Assembly: GCA_007115705.1 (NCBI GenBank)
Contig: QXEO01000339.1
Location: forward strand, 5,180,090-5,244,089
DNA from: Dactylis glomerata
Lineage: Eukaryota > Streptophyta > Magnoliopsida > Poales > Poaceae
DNA: 64,000 nucleotides
Direction: 5' to 3'
The notes below the pieces were generated by a model, which had not been told where the DNA came from, made no database searches, and was given only the letters and a program-made list of their open reading frames with translations. This document shows, piece after piece, positions 11,596 through 22,298 of the stretch (position 1 is its first letter; every line of letters begins with the position of its first letter). The position numbers and the translations under genes were made by a program.

Positions 11596-12460
11596 AGAGG
11601 GTGGGTCTGCAGGGTCGCGGAGAAGAACAGTGATTGGCTTGGATCATCGACTGGGCCCCACACCAAGGAAGTGTGGACAAAGCTCGCGGCTCCGATGTGC
11701 AACAAGGCTTTGATCTCTTATGGGTACAAGTGACCACCTCTGCACAGTGTAAGAAAGTATTTAGATACTCCCTGTTTCGGGAAGGAGCTACGAACGCGGC
11801 AGGAAAGGAGCCCATTGAAGCTCTGGTAAACCTGTGAAGACTGACGGGCTTAGTTTTCAGAATAAAAGCAACCTCTTGAAGAAGTGTTTACGAAAATTGC
11901 ATTGCCAAATGACTCTTGGCTCTAAGGCTGTAGATAGTGCATAAAACACCTTATCCCCTATATGAACTTGCTGGGTAACGCTCGTTACTCACCCCAGTCC
12001 CTCTTAACCCTTTCTTAGATTGGATGCAACTCAAGGAGTCAACCTCGAGATACTGAAGACGAAGATGAAGCCTTCTACCAATGTTAGAACTATCAGTGGA
12101 GTCAACAACTATACCAAGCTTGGTGAAATACTAGAATAGGAATAGAAGCGAACCATTTCCCTAATCCTAGAACCTAAGTAGTTAGGGTAAGTCTGTAGTT
12201 TGTGTAGTAAGCCAACTGCATTTGTTCTAGCTCTAGTCTTTTGTTAATCTTCTAGTTGTTCTTTCTCGATTGTAGTCGCCAGAACTAAACCTCTGCTTGT
12301 CGAGGAGGTTATGAAGATCTTCTGTATGATGAAAATTGCAATCCTATAGACTTACCTTGGACCTGCGATGTTTCTATTGTACCACTCTGATCGATGTAAT
12401 ACTAGTGAGATGGTGTTTCATTGGTGTTATGTCAATGACTTGCATACTACACATGCAGTC

Positions 12461-13440
12461 CTATGCTGGGTCACCACACTGGCCACACTCGTAACAGCCG
12501 TGGGTCACCCCCTCGGCTGCACGCTTTGTAAGGCGTTCCCTGCGGATTTCCACCAGATGTCTGATGTAGCGACAAGTTGTGACATCGTGGAGGCTTGTTC
12601 CATGCAAAGGGCACCATTCCTGGGGGGTCGGCTCTAGGGTGACGCCCACGAGACCGCCGGCCCCAGCTCTTCTTCCCGTCGCGGTGACGGGTCCTAGCTC
12701 AACAGCCAGGGGCTTCTCTGGGGCGCTCTTGTTCACCGTCTTCTTCGCGGCAGCAGGCGCCATGCCTAGAGGGTCTTGTACACTCCATGCAGGCCTGTGC
12801 CATTCTTGATGACGGTGCACGGTGGTGCCACGGCTCTCCTCGCGGTGACGCAAGGTGTCGACTGCAGCACCCGCCTTTGCCGGTGCTGGGATTTCTGTCG
12901 CCAGGGTAGGCCACCCCAACACCACAACGAGTGTTGCCAGCCAGGCCGGTACAGCAGCAGATTGTGCGGGCCAAGCCATGGCGAGCCCCGCTGCAACCTC
13001 ACACACTGCCGCACTAGCTGCCCCACCACCGGGTGCAACTGCTGCCCCAATCTTCCGGGCGAGAGAAGAGGAGCCGTGCCACCCCGCGACCAGGTAGCAC
13101 TGCACGTACCCAAACAGCTCCTAGAGACGCGCTTCCCAAGGCTTGTAAGCTGGAGCCCCCGGCATTGGAGGGAAATAAGTGAGGGAGCAGATGGCGGCCA
13201 AGGCCTCCCCGAGGTTGTTCACACCTTGGGGAACCAGGCCGGGGTGGCAGGTCACCGCAGTTCCACCATTTGCTCCTCCCTCCACCCTTGTCGAGTCAGT
13301 GCATGGGCTCGCAGCGCACAGAGCTTTGAGCTGGGTGGGCGGCGGAACGCGCGCCCCTCCAGCATCCCCGCGACCGGTGGTGCCTCCCTCGCCCTCGAGA
13401 GGCTCCGCTGCAGTTGAGTCCTCACCACCCTTGTGTTGAG
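12461..13440 (-). pseudogene. Gypsy gag fragment fused to an LTR
   Basis: A 214-residue minus-strand frame (13105-12461) in GC-rich DNA. It is rich in Ala and Pro and ends with WCPLHGTSLHDVTTC, a helical stretch (YIRHLVEIRRERL) and CYECGQC. The C-P-L-H-x-T-x-x-H-D pattern is typical of gag regions of some plant Gypsy elements as I remember them. The last residues come from LTR sequence: the frame crosses the LTR edge at 12480 and ends at a TAG inside it. Upstream (13106-13440) the same GC-rich composition continues without one clear frame. Pol and the other LTR are absent. The call as gag debris is moderate. Confidence 0.5.
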
Positions 13441-13914
13441 GCAGGGCAGCGCCTGGCTTAGGGGCGGTGCCTCTGCATCTTATTTTGCTTAGATTTGATC
13501 GCGCAGTGGCATTATAAGATGATCCCTCTCACATAAATATCAAGACAAAAATGTGTTCTCCCATAACATGCACCGTCAAGAAAGTTCATCGTTTTGAGAC
13601 ACCTCGTGATGACATACAACGAGTGCAAGATAGTTTTACACACGTGAATGTTATGGTTCTACTGGGTGAGCCTAGCATGTACAGACATGGCCTTGGAACA
13701 TGAACTGAAAGGTTAAGCATGATTCATATGGTTGATATGATGAACATGGTGATGTTCGCCTTTGAAACTATGTCGTTGCACGTGATGATCGGTTGTGGTA
13801 TAGTGGATTTGGTTTGTGTAATCACTTTAGAAAACTAGGAGGGATGTTGTTTTCAAGTGGGAGTTCACGTAGAATTTTGAGTTAACTTGAACTCATTCTA
13901 TTATGAACTTAGGG
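13441..13914 (+). other. Copia leader/LTR-like sequence
   Basis: No gene. The text with gagcctagcatgtacagaca and the nearby cacgtgatgatcggt resembles non-coding sequence upstream of gag in grass Copia elements as I remember it. Plus orientation fits the Copia gag that starts at 14593. The match is from memory only and no LTR end was found. Confidence 0.4.
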
Positions 13915-13978
13915 TGTGTTTGGGAGAGCTCCACTCCACCTATTAATCGGTGGAGCACCTAAAGCTGTCCCAAACACA
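13915..13978. repeat. Small fold-back (imperfect inverted repeat)
   Basis: Arms tgtgtttgggagagct (13915-13930) and agctgtcccaaacaca (13963-13978) pair with one mismatch, and an inner pair tccacc/ggtgga (13935-13940, 13949-13954) extends the hairpin. It begins right where the Copia-like leader text stops, so it may mark the edge of an insertion. Confidence 0.7.
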
Positions 13979-14592
13979 TAAGATCCACTGACCTGGCGAA
14001 GTGAAACTGAGGGTCTCGCTAGTTCATTTTACCAGAGCGAGCATTGAGGTGCTTTGCCGGCTTCGCTCTGCCTACCACCCCATCCCGAATCGGTATCTTG
14101 TCAATAGAATATGTTACTTACCAGCAAATGCCACCAGCTACCCCAAATAGTCAGCGCATCTTCTATCGTTCTTTTCTTTCTCTAGATTCATTTCTAGAGT
14201 CCAAGCACTAGGGCACGCCACCGCTCCCAATCTCAGGAATGCTTGCTCCGGCGAGCCCATCCTCTCCCCCATGACATGCGGCTTTCTTCCCTCCAATCCC
14301 CCAACTTCCCAGCTCTGCTCTATGTGCATCGATGCCCAAAGAATAATCTGGTTCACCGCTGGAAGAACCGCCACAGCCACCCGAAAATTTGCCACTGTGT
14401 CATTTTGCTGGTAAGTTTAATTGCCTGATTGTCACCTTCCTTTAGGTGATACCAATCTGATTTGAAGCTTCCCTGCACCAGGACTAGCCGCCAACCTTCA
14501 ACAACAGGTTGTTTTTGTATAGCATCCAATTTTGACTAGAGGTTGGCCATCGACCATACCTACTTGTACCAGGATTCAGGCATACTGATTTT
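13979..14592. other. Unassigned sequence between fold-back and Copia gag
   Basis: No supportable gene. A ctggtaagtttaattgc stretch at 14408-14424 looks like a plant splice donor, so a captured exon is possible, but no frame or acceptor supports that. Confidence 0.4.
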
Positions 14593-15145
14593 ATGCAAGG
14601 CATACACCTCAATGCCTCTCAAAAGAAAAACAAGCCACCAATGGTAGCAACTTCACCAACGGTAGCAACCATCAGCATTATAGAAAAACAAGCCACCAAC
14701 GGTAGAAACTTCACCAACTGGGCACTTAACTTGAGGATCCTCCTCAATGCCTCTCAAAAGGGCTATGTACTTGAGGCACCGCTAGGTAACCCGCCTGCAG
14801 AAGATGCTCTTGATGAAGGGAAAAATGTTTTCTGACTCGTAAGGAGGACCACAGTTTAGTTCATTGCGGCACACTGTATGGACTTGAGCCAGAGCTGCAA
14901 AAACGTTTCGAGAATAGCAACGCTAAATGATACAATGGGAGAGTTGAAACTGATTTTCGACTCCCATACTGCCATAGAGAGTTATGATGCTTCAGAAAAG
15001 TTCTTTAGCTACATGATGGAAGGGAACAACTCCGTTAGTGAGCACGTACTCAAAATGTCTGGTACGCCGATAAGCTCATCTCTTTGGGAATAACGATTCC
15101 CAATGAGTTGGGAATTCATTGGGTTCTCCAATCTCTCTCACCTAG
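14593..15145 (+). pseudogene. Copia gag, N-terminal part, broken
   Basis: The first segment of the host Copia gag. It has the sequence NGRNFTNWALNLRILL typical of the start of the UBN2-type Copia gag, then a stop at 14833-14835. The same frame continues with MGELKLIFDSHTAIESYDAS and FFSYMMEGNNSVSEHVLKMS. A one-base frame change near 15063 follows, and the shifted frame (ITIPNELGIHWVLQSLSP) runs straight into element D and resumes at 39201. A local duplication repeats ctcaatgcctctcaaaag and the aagccaccaa..ggtag stretch at 14609-14630 and 14680-14760. The start methionine is uncertain because the duplication disturbs the N-terminus. Confidence 0.8.
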
Positions 15146-16354
15146 TGTAACATCCCAAGATTTTATCAAATTTTGGGGTAAATTTTGTTTGTTTGTTGTG
15201 TTGATTGAAATTTCATAGGGATTTAAAACTCTTGAGTTTATTTAGAAGCTTTAGTATAAAAACTATTTTAAACTATTTTAAACTCTTGAGTTTATCAAAT
15301 TTTGGGGTAATTTTTTGTTTGTTTGTTGTGTTGCGAAGAAGGTGGGTCCTGGGGCACACGCCAGGAAGGATGTCTACTCAGGATACTGCTCGGGAATGCC
15401 ACTCAGGATTAAAGAGATTACTATGTCTTCCATGTTTTAGAGTACTTCCAGTGCAGCCTTATGACACTATGGGCTCTGTCTTGATTGAGTAGGATTAAGG
15501 GTTCAACCATGGGTACTGACAGAGGGTGGTAGCAGAATATAGGGGCACAGTCAGATCCATTTGGTTGAATGCTTCTTTTGAAAGGTCTTGTCTTATTTTA
15601 TTCTTCGGGGTAAAATTAGTCTTAAGGTGAAAGTGCACAACCCCTGTAGGGTGTCAAATCTAAGCGTTTAGCCGTGTCCTCGGTTATGGACAATTGAGTC
15701 TCTAGTCATGGAATGTTCGGAAGAATCTCATCAACATTTTTGAATGCTTTAAAACTTGACTAGAAACCCTTAGGCAGGAGCTCAGGGCCATACACTCCGA
15801 GGGGTGGTGGTTTCTATTGTTCCAACTTTGTTGAGTTTCGCCCAGAACTACATACCTAATTAACATGTAGTGTATGGGGGTTATCTTGACCCTTATAAAC
15901 TAAAATTTTGAAAGAAAGTTTTGCAAAGCATTGTAGGATAAAATTGGCTTTATGCAAATTAGCCTATGAGATCCACCAGCCAAATGTCATGTAGTATAGT
16001 CTTTTCACAACAGCCACCAAATATGTGTCAATTACCAGTACGTTGTTGTACTGACCCCTTTTATTGGGGCTGCATATTCAAACGTGCAGGTTTGTTTGGA
16101 TGAGGAACGATTAGTTGGATCTCGAGTCTACATTCCAACATGTCTGCCTGTGGCACGTGATGACGATGGAGGCTCATTGCAACTATGATTATGCTGTGTA
16201 CTCGTAAGGTTGAAGACCTACATAACTGGATTTACGTTGTAATATTTGATACTATTGCAATGACTACTATATTTTGTACTGTGGTGCTATCAGTGATCCA
16301 GGGAGTAGCACTTAACACAGGAGTTCTGCCTTTTTCAAAAGGTAGGGTGCTACA
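15146..16354 (+). repeat. 5' LTR of element D, internally deleted
   Basis: Starts tgtaacatcccaag and ends ggtgctaca. It has 1209 bases against 4074 in the 3' LTR. Bases 15146 to about 15275 match the 3' LTR from 35122, and 15339-16354 match 38172-39195. Between them a second copy of the LTR's own first bases (15290-15338 repeats 15157-15200) fills the join. About 2.9 kb, including the TATA region, is missing. Confidence 0.9.
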
Positions 16355-16357
16355 GAA

Positions 16358-16369
16358 TGGTATCAGAGC
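16358..16369 (+). promoter_or_regulatory. Primer-binding site (initiator tRNA-Met), element D
   Basis: tggtatcagagc, three bases after the LTR end, the standard complement of initiator tRNA-Met used by many plant Copia elements and chromoviruses. Element E has the identical site. Confidence 0.92.
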
Positions 16370-17024
16370 ATAGTGTTGCCTGTAGAATCGAGACCCTAGG
16401 TTTGGAATAGACTAGGAAACCCTAAAGATTTTGTTTTCTTCTTTCAAAAATAAAATAAAACTTCATTTTGGTTTTCCTAAATGAAATCTATCTCATCTTA
16501 CTTCTATATGTATAAATAAAATGTTACATCTTGAAAACTTCTTGTATTCTCCCCTACTTCATCTTTAAATGTTTTCCTTTTGCTTTAAAATGACCCAACC
16601 CTGAAACCTTCAAGAAAGGACAAGAAGATCACAGTGTGCCTGAAGAATGAGACTTCTACTCATAGGATATTCATTGACTCAGCATGAAGAACTACATGGA
16701 AGACCAACGAAGAACTTGGAGAAATACTGATATGAAGATTGCACAACACCCAACAATACAATGAGGAAGTGGAAATAAGAACAAGGAACAATGAAGACAG
16801 TGTTAGACAAGACCACCAATAAATTCTAGTTTATAGAACCAATGATATCGTAATAATCTAATGATCATACCAAATTGGGGTATGACCATACTAGATTGTT
16901 AGTGTTTGAACTAGTTTGCTAGATGGTTGAATGTTTGTTAGATGTTGCTTGTAAGAAGAAGTGTCTTGATCTGCTGTGTTTGGGTAGGAATCTTCTTTAG
17001 ATCCCTTCTATCTATTTCTCATCT
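16370..17024 (+). other. Leader of element D
   Basis: About 650 bases with no gene. It matches the leader of element E (60321-60777 plus 52570-52634 on the minus strand) through most of its length, which shows the two belong to one family. Confidence 0.75.
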
Positions 17025-17553
17025 ATGCTAAGTCCTAAACCCAAGCAGATGTATTCACAACACCAGAACAGTCTCAACAAACCACAGTTGGTTTCAGCAG
17101 CACAATGGATGGTAGAAGTGCATGTTGAATTGATGAGAGTCTTGACTCAGAATTTGATCAACTCAGATAGCAAAGAGTTACCTCCAGGAATGCAGCAAGT
17201 ACTGGATGATCATTCTCGAATGGTACAAATGATGCCCCAGATTTTGGCTAGTACCAATAACAACTTGCCCCAAAACAATCATGGTAGCAAGGAACCAAGA
17301 GATAAAGCTAAAATAATGTTGCTAGCTTGCAAAATCTGTGGAGAAATAGGACACCTGTCTGAGGAATGTCAGGAGCAATGTCATCATTGCGATACTAGTC
17401 ACCCCACTAGAGAATGTCCCATGACTAAGGTCACTTGTTTCCTATGCGATGGAAGCGATGGAACCAATCATGTACCCAGGGAATGTAAGTACTAGTTCAT
17501 GGTGCAACAAATGAATCAACAATCTAAGGATAGACTGAGTCATTTGCTAGTAA
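17025..17553 (+). pseudogene. Gag-like multi-zinc-knuckle protein of element D, first part
   Basis: A 156-residue frame begins at the ATG at 17025. The N-terminal 100 residues are Gln/Asn/Met-rich and probably helical. From about residue 103 come CKICGEIGHLSEEC (classic CCHC), then CHHCDTSHPTREC and CFLCDGSDGTNHVPREC, which are zinc-knuckle variants with other spacings. A TAG at 17493-17495 ends the frame, but the coding text continues (MNQQSKDRLSHLL) until element G interrupts it at 17558. More knuckles follow at 33605-34020. The element E copy has another residue where D has the stop, so the stop is a mutation. Nucleic-acid binding is a family inference. No capsid domain is recognisable by eye. 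Confidence 0.75.
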
Positions 17554-17558
17554 GGACC

Positions 17559-18956
17559 TGATGACCCACAAGTATAGGGGATCGTAATAGTCTTCGAGGG
17601 AAGTAAAACCCAAATTTATTGATTCGACACAAGGGGAGCCAAAGGATATTTATAAGCCTTAACAGATGAGTTGTCAATTCAGCTCCACCTGGAAATAGAC
17701 TTGCTAGCAGCGGTTTATCAGTAGCAATAGTTTTATAGTGATGATAGTAGTGAAACAGTAACAGTAGTAGTAAAATAAAAGCGGTAATAGTAGCAATAGT
17801 AAACAGTAGGATAAAATACTGTAGGCATAGGGATAAATGTACGGGCATTGCATGGATAAGATAATTCATGAAATCAGTGAGACATGGGCAATTGCAGATA
17901 AATAATGATAAAGCATCCTAGTACTAAACAATCATAGGCATGTGTTCCGTATATAGTCGTACATGCTCGCAATGAGAAACTTGCACGACATCTTTTGTCC
18001 TACCAGCCTGTTTGCAGCAGGGCCTCAAGGGAAACTACTGGTAATTAAGGTACTCCTTTTAATAAAGTACCGGAGCAAAGCATTAACACTCGATGAACAC
18101 ATGTGATCCTCACATCATAGCTATCCCCTCCGGTTATCCCAATTTCTGTCACTTTGGGGCCTCGGGTTCCGGACAACAATATGTGTATACAACTTGTAGG
18201 TAAGACCATAAACAACAATTATCATAATGAAACAATAACAAGTTCAGATCTGAGATCATGGCACTCGGGCCCAATGTGACAAGCATTAAGCACAACAAGT
18301 TGCAACAATGTCATAAGCACTAACAATAGATACTAGGCACTATGCCCTAACAATCTCATAACAAATTACCTGAACAATCTCATCCAATCCGTACCATCCC
18401 CTTCACCTATAGCGGGAATTACTCACACATGGATGGGGGAATCATGGATGGTTGATGGAGGGATGCGGTGATGATGGTGATGAAGATCTCCTCCAAATCC
18501 CCGTCCCGGCAGGGTGCCAGAATGGAGTTTCCGGTTCTGAATTGCGGTTTCTGATGGTGGCGGCGTAGCGGAACTCTATCTGGGAAAAACGTTGAACCCC
18601 CGCTCCTTTCAGGTCAGAGGGTATATGTAGGCGGAAGGGCGGCTCGAGAGGGCGGCTGGGGTGGCCTCATCACACCCTGGCGCGGCCAGGCCTGGGCCAC
18701 GCTACCTGGGGGTGTGGCGGCCTCCCAGCCCCTCTCCGTCTCGTCTTCTGGCTCCGTGGGTCTTCTAGTGAAATAGGATTTTTGCAATATTTTCCTGGAT
18801 TTTTACTGAAAGTTGGATTTCTGCACAAAAAAAAGACACCAGAGCAATTCTGCTAAAAACAGTGTTAGTCCGTGTTAGTTTCATTCAAAACACACAAATT
18901 AGAGGAGAAACAACAGCAAAAGTGTTTGGGAAAGTAGATACGTTTTGGACGTATCA
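17559..18956 (-). repeat. 3' LTR of element G
   Basis: Minus strand from tgatacgtccaaaacg (18956) to gtgggtcatca (17559), 1398 bases, paired with the 1399-base 5' LTR at 32201-33599. It holds a run of agtagtaa/caatagta-type quasi-repeats at 17746-17812. A TATA-like ctacatata is near 18611-18622 (minus). Confidence 0.93.
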
Positions 18957-18975
18957 ACTCCCCCCAAGCTTAGCT
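18957..18975 (-). promoter_or_regulatory. Polypurine tract of element G
   Basis: The minus strand reads aagctaagcttggggggagt next to the 3' LTR. A second, similar tract (aatcttggggggaggt) lies just after ORF1 at 20915-20932. Confidence 0.85.
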
Positions 18976-20949
18976 TATTGCTTGTCCTCAAGCAATTCAG
19001 TTAACAACTGAGTGCGATAAAAGAAACTTTCACGAACACCTTTGCTTCATAATATGTAAATATTCTCACTATATGATCGAATACTTAAACAATTCAAAGT
19101 AAGAAATATGCAGCTAATGCTATCTCATAGTCATGCAAGCTATGAAAGAGTGCCAATATACTAATAACAAGTAACATGAAACATAAGAAGTTACAAGATT
19201 GTAATGCTCATAATAAGATATGAAAGAGTGGTATCCCGCTTGCCTTTATTTGTGGAGCAAAACATAAATGCTGAGGCACCTCTGAAGTCCAGGAGAAGAC
19301 TAGAAGTAGAAATATCAAAGATACAAGCATCAAAGTTATACCACAATTAACCGTGTTCTGGGACAAGCACATTACACTAAGAATAACAGCTATGCTCTCA
19401 AGAAGGTGCTTAAAGCTAGAAGATGAAGACTCAACGTAAAAGTAAAAGAAAGGCCCTTCGCAGAGGGAAGCAGTGATTTAACATGTGCTAGAGCTTTTCA
19501 TTTGTAAAACAGAGATAGAAAATTTATTTTGAGAGGTGGTTGTTTCATGTCAACGACTGGGAATGGGGACTTGCTATCTTCCATAATAAACAAGTGAGAG
19601 CGGTTCTGAGTTCTTTGAAAATTGGCACATTGGTGCTCTTTTATAAAGCTTTGGCACTCCTCCCCACCTTTTTTCCTTTCTCAAACCAGGGCTAACCAAT
19701 TCCATCGGGTGCCCACCAACTTTCACATACCATGGAGGAGTGCTCTTTTTTCTTTTTTTTTAGATTAGATTACAATGGTATGACCAGCTCCCTTGCAAAA
19801 TTAATGACGAGTAGATGAAGCTGCCTAGTCGAGGGATACTCAATTTAATATGGAAGATAGCAATTCCGACCACTACATCCTCATGAGCTAAAAACAGTGG
19901 CACAAAATGAGAAGTATTTGAAAGTTTTGAAAGGTAGCACATGAAAATTTACTTGGAATGGCTTTGAAATACCATGCATAGGAATTTATAGTGGACTCTT
20001 TGGTAGACTTGTTTTTGGTAATTGGATGCACGAGAAGTATTCCCTCTCAGTACAAGTGACGGCTAGCAAAAGACTGGGAAGTGACAATCGAGAGAGCAAT
20101 AACTGTCATAATCACAATTGCAACAAAACAAAATTAGCATAGGCATAAAAACGATACAAAAACTCTGAGGCAAATTAGATCATCAAGGCTTAGTTGACTT
20201 TTTATTCAGTCATATGCATGCTTGAGCATGTGCCAAGTGGATTCAAATGAAACTTTTCAGAGGGGGATACCACAATGTCATACCATTTTATGAATAAAAC
20301 AATGCAAGCAAGCATCTACATGACATGCTACAAACTATTAATAAATTGAAACTAGTCATATGAGAGCAAGAACTACAAAGCATCCATTAGATAACATATA
20401 CCTCACATGAACTGGCTAAGCATGTCCACATAGATGAGTATATGTACAAAAATGAAAACAAATAGAGTTCATACCAGCCTCTTACCACATCTCAAGTTGT
20501 CATACGTCGTCATTATTGCTCTTCACTTGTGTGGCTTGAATAATATAAAGTGAATACCAAGCTCCAATGGAGTCACGGGAGACTAAACTCTGCAGCAAAT
20601 TTTACAAAACCGAAGAAGAACAACAAATATTTTTGGGTTTTTGATTTTGCAACAAGAACGGAAGGAAAAAAGCAAACAAAGCAAAATATTTTTGGATTTT
20701 TCAAATACCAAACCGAAAATAGAAAACAAAGCAAACCAAAGCTAGAAAGCTACAGAGGCAAATAAAGAGAAACAACGGAAATATTTTTGGTCTTTTTGTG
20801 ATTTGGAAAGCAGAAAAATAAAATTGAGAAACAACAAAGGAAAAGAAAGAAAAACATGGATATACAAAGGACCGACAAAATATGATATGCAGATGAGTGA
20901 ATCGTCGGTGTACCTCCCCCCAAGATTAGGCTTTTGGCCTAAGTGGAGA
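18976..20949 (-). other. 3' untranslated tail of element G
   Basis: About 2 kb without a supportable gene. Part of it (about 19380-20060) is homologous to the tails of Sabrina-like copies A and B, including the gcccttcgcagagggaagca motif near 19452-19472 and the ccgatgga..cggtt block near 19690. A 60-residue frame at 19760-19942 lies in this shared non-coding text and is not considered a gene. Confidence 0.7.
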
Positions 20950-22077
20950 TCAATCCCAGCTCGACCAACTCGGCCATGAAGTGGCTCCTCCAAAGTGTGA
21001 CAAAGAAGTACCTTCATCCTGGTACGAGCTCGAGGACGCCCCAGCGTGGTACATGGCGTAGTTGTCAGCGGGCGCCTCCTCCTGGTTCACGGCACCCTGC
21101 TGTGTGTGGAAGCCGAGCAGCCTGAGCTGCTCATCCAGCTCCACCTTTGAGCGCGACCATGGTTTCCTACATAAACTGAACAAATGGGGCTGCGGCAAGG
21201 GAATTTCCTTTTCATCTCCATCAATAAATAACATTCTATAGACTAGTTTCCCTGCACATGAGTTAGCAATAACAAAGTGATGAAGCTTCATGGCAGCAAG
21301 GTCAAGTCTCTGTGGGACTAACAAAATATCATTAGGAGCTATAGAAAGTCCTAGAGTAGCAACAATGCACGCAACAATAATGCCTCTATAAATAGGTCCC
21401 CTAGCAGCTAGGCGACGGGCGATAAGAGCACCGAAGTTATACTTTCTACTAACATCAAGTGCAGTAGCTAGAAAAGCTAGATGATAGTTAGAAATATTGC
21501 TAGTGTTCTCTCTACCAAGAATACTAGTGGCAAGGTAATAAACAAAGTATCTAATAGCTGGGAGTTGAATATTTCTTATCTTGCCACGCTAAGCTGTGCG
21601 GTCATCGTCGTTGGTCACTCCTCGGTAGAGCTCTAGCAAATCAAAGGGTTGGTTCAGAATGTTCTTCGCCGTCCCAAACATGAGGACACCTAGAATACCA
21701 CAAAACTTCTCCAAACACATGGTAATAGACTTATCATAAATTTTAAATGCAACAGATGGCCTAAATGCAGAGTTAGTGAATTTAAAACTCTCAACAAAAA
21801 TCTTTGTGAGAATAGCATATTGATTACTCTCACCCGCCATGTATGTAGTCAATCCCACCCTGTCAACAAGGAGTAAGAAATCCTCAAGAATCCCTGCATC
21901 ACTCAAAAAGTTAGCACAAGGAAAGGTGGATGGATGCGCATCTCCATCGTCCCCCTGAATGTTCGGTGACATAAGATCTTCATTGTAGGATATCCTGTAT
22001 TGAGCAGTGGATCTTGTAGGCCTTGATGCCCTTGGTGCTTCTCTTTCAAAGACTTCTCCATAGGTGTAGTTGTCCAT
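20950..22077 (-). pseudogene. Athila ORF1 (env-position protein), interrupted by one stop
   Basis: This is the protein known as the ATHILA ORF-1 family, which sits after pol in Athila elements; its role is not established. It starts at the ATG at 22077 (MDNYTYGEVFEREAP). The first 162 residues contain FKIYDKSITMCLEKFCGILG and the segment ending YRGVTNDDDRTA. A TAG at 21589-21591 breaks it. The same frame continues with NIQLPAIRYFVYYLATS and ARRLAARGPIYRG. From 21324 it reads LVPQRLDLAAMKLHHF and LVYRMLFIDGDEKEIPLPQP, ending in a Ser/Ala-rich tail at 20950. The segments are collinear in one frame, so this is one gene with a single nonsense change. No membrane segment is obvious. Confidence 0.82.
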
Positions 22078-22298
22078 TTCCCTTTTCTGAAATTTTTAAC
22101 AAACCTCATAAAAAATGATTTTAAGACAAACAAATGTAGGGAACTACTATAGGGAGTTACAAGAGGGCTAACATGCATCAAAATAACACTTTTAAGCAAT
22201 AGAACAAGCATGCAAACTCATTTATCCTGCCACCTATAGTGCTAAAATACTCAAGAAATACTCCACCAAACGAAATTCTACTCGAACAATCGGAGGAG
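22078..22298 (-). other. ORF1 leader of element G, part next to ORF1
   Basis: Non-coding text between ORF1 and the insertion point of element B. Its other half lies across the insert at 28876-29476. Confidence 0.7.

Larger units (their letters stand above)
10516..12480 (-). repeat. Probable LTR of a separate Gypsy element
   Basis: The minus strand starts tgtggtgacccagcatag at 12480 and ends in aaacaaca at 10516, giving TG...CA ends over 1965 bases. The start resembles LTR starts of grass Gypsy elements from memory. It directly abuts a minus-strand gag fragment, as a 3' LTR would after an internal deletion. It contains an AT dinucleotide run (11028-11045) and diverged tandem units (11341-11595). 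There is no coding region. With no second LTR the ends are provisional. Confidence 0.5.

Noticed and set aside
12579..13439. Plus-strand frames up to 213 residues overlapping the gag fragment
   Set aside because: GC-rich composition leaves all frames open; only the minus frame shows a gag-like Cys/His pattern.
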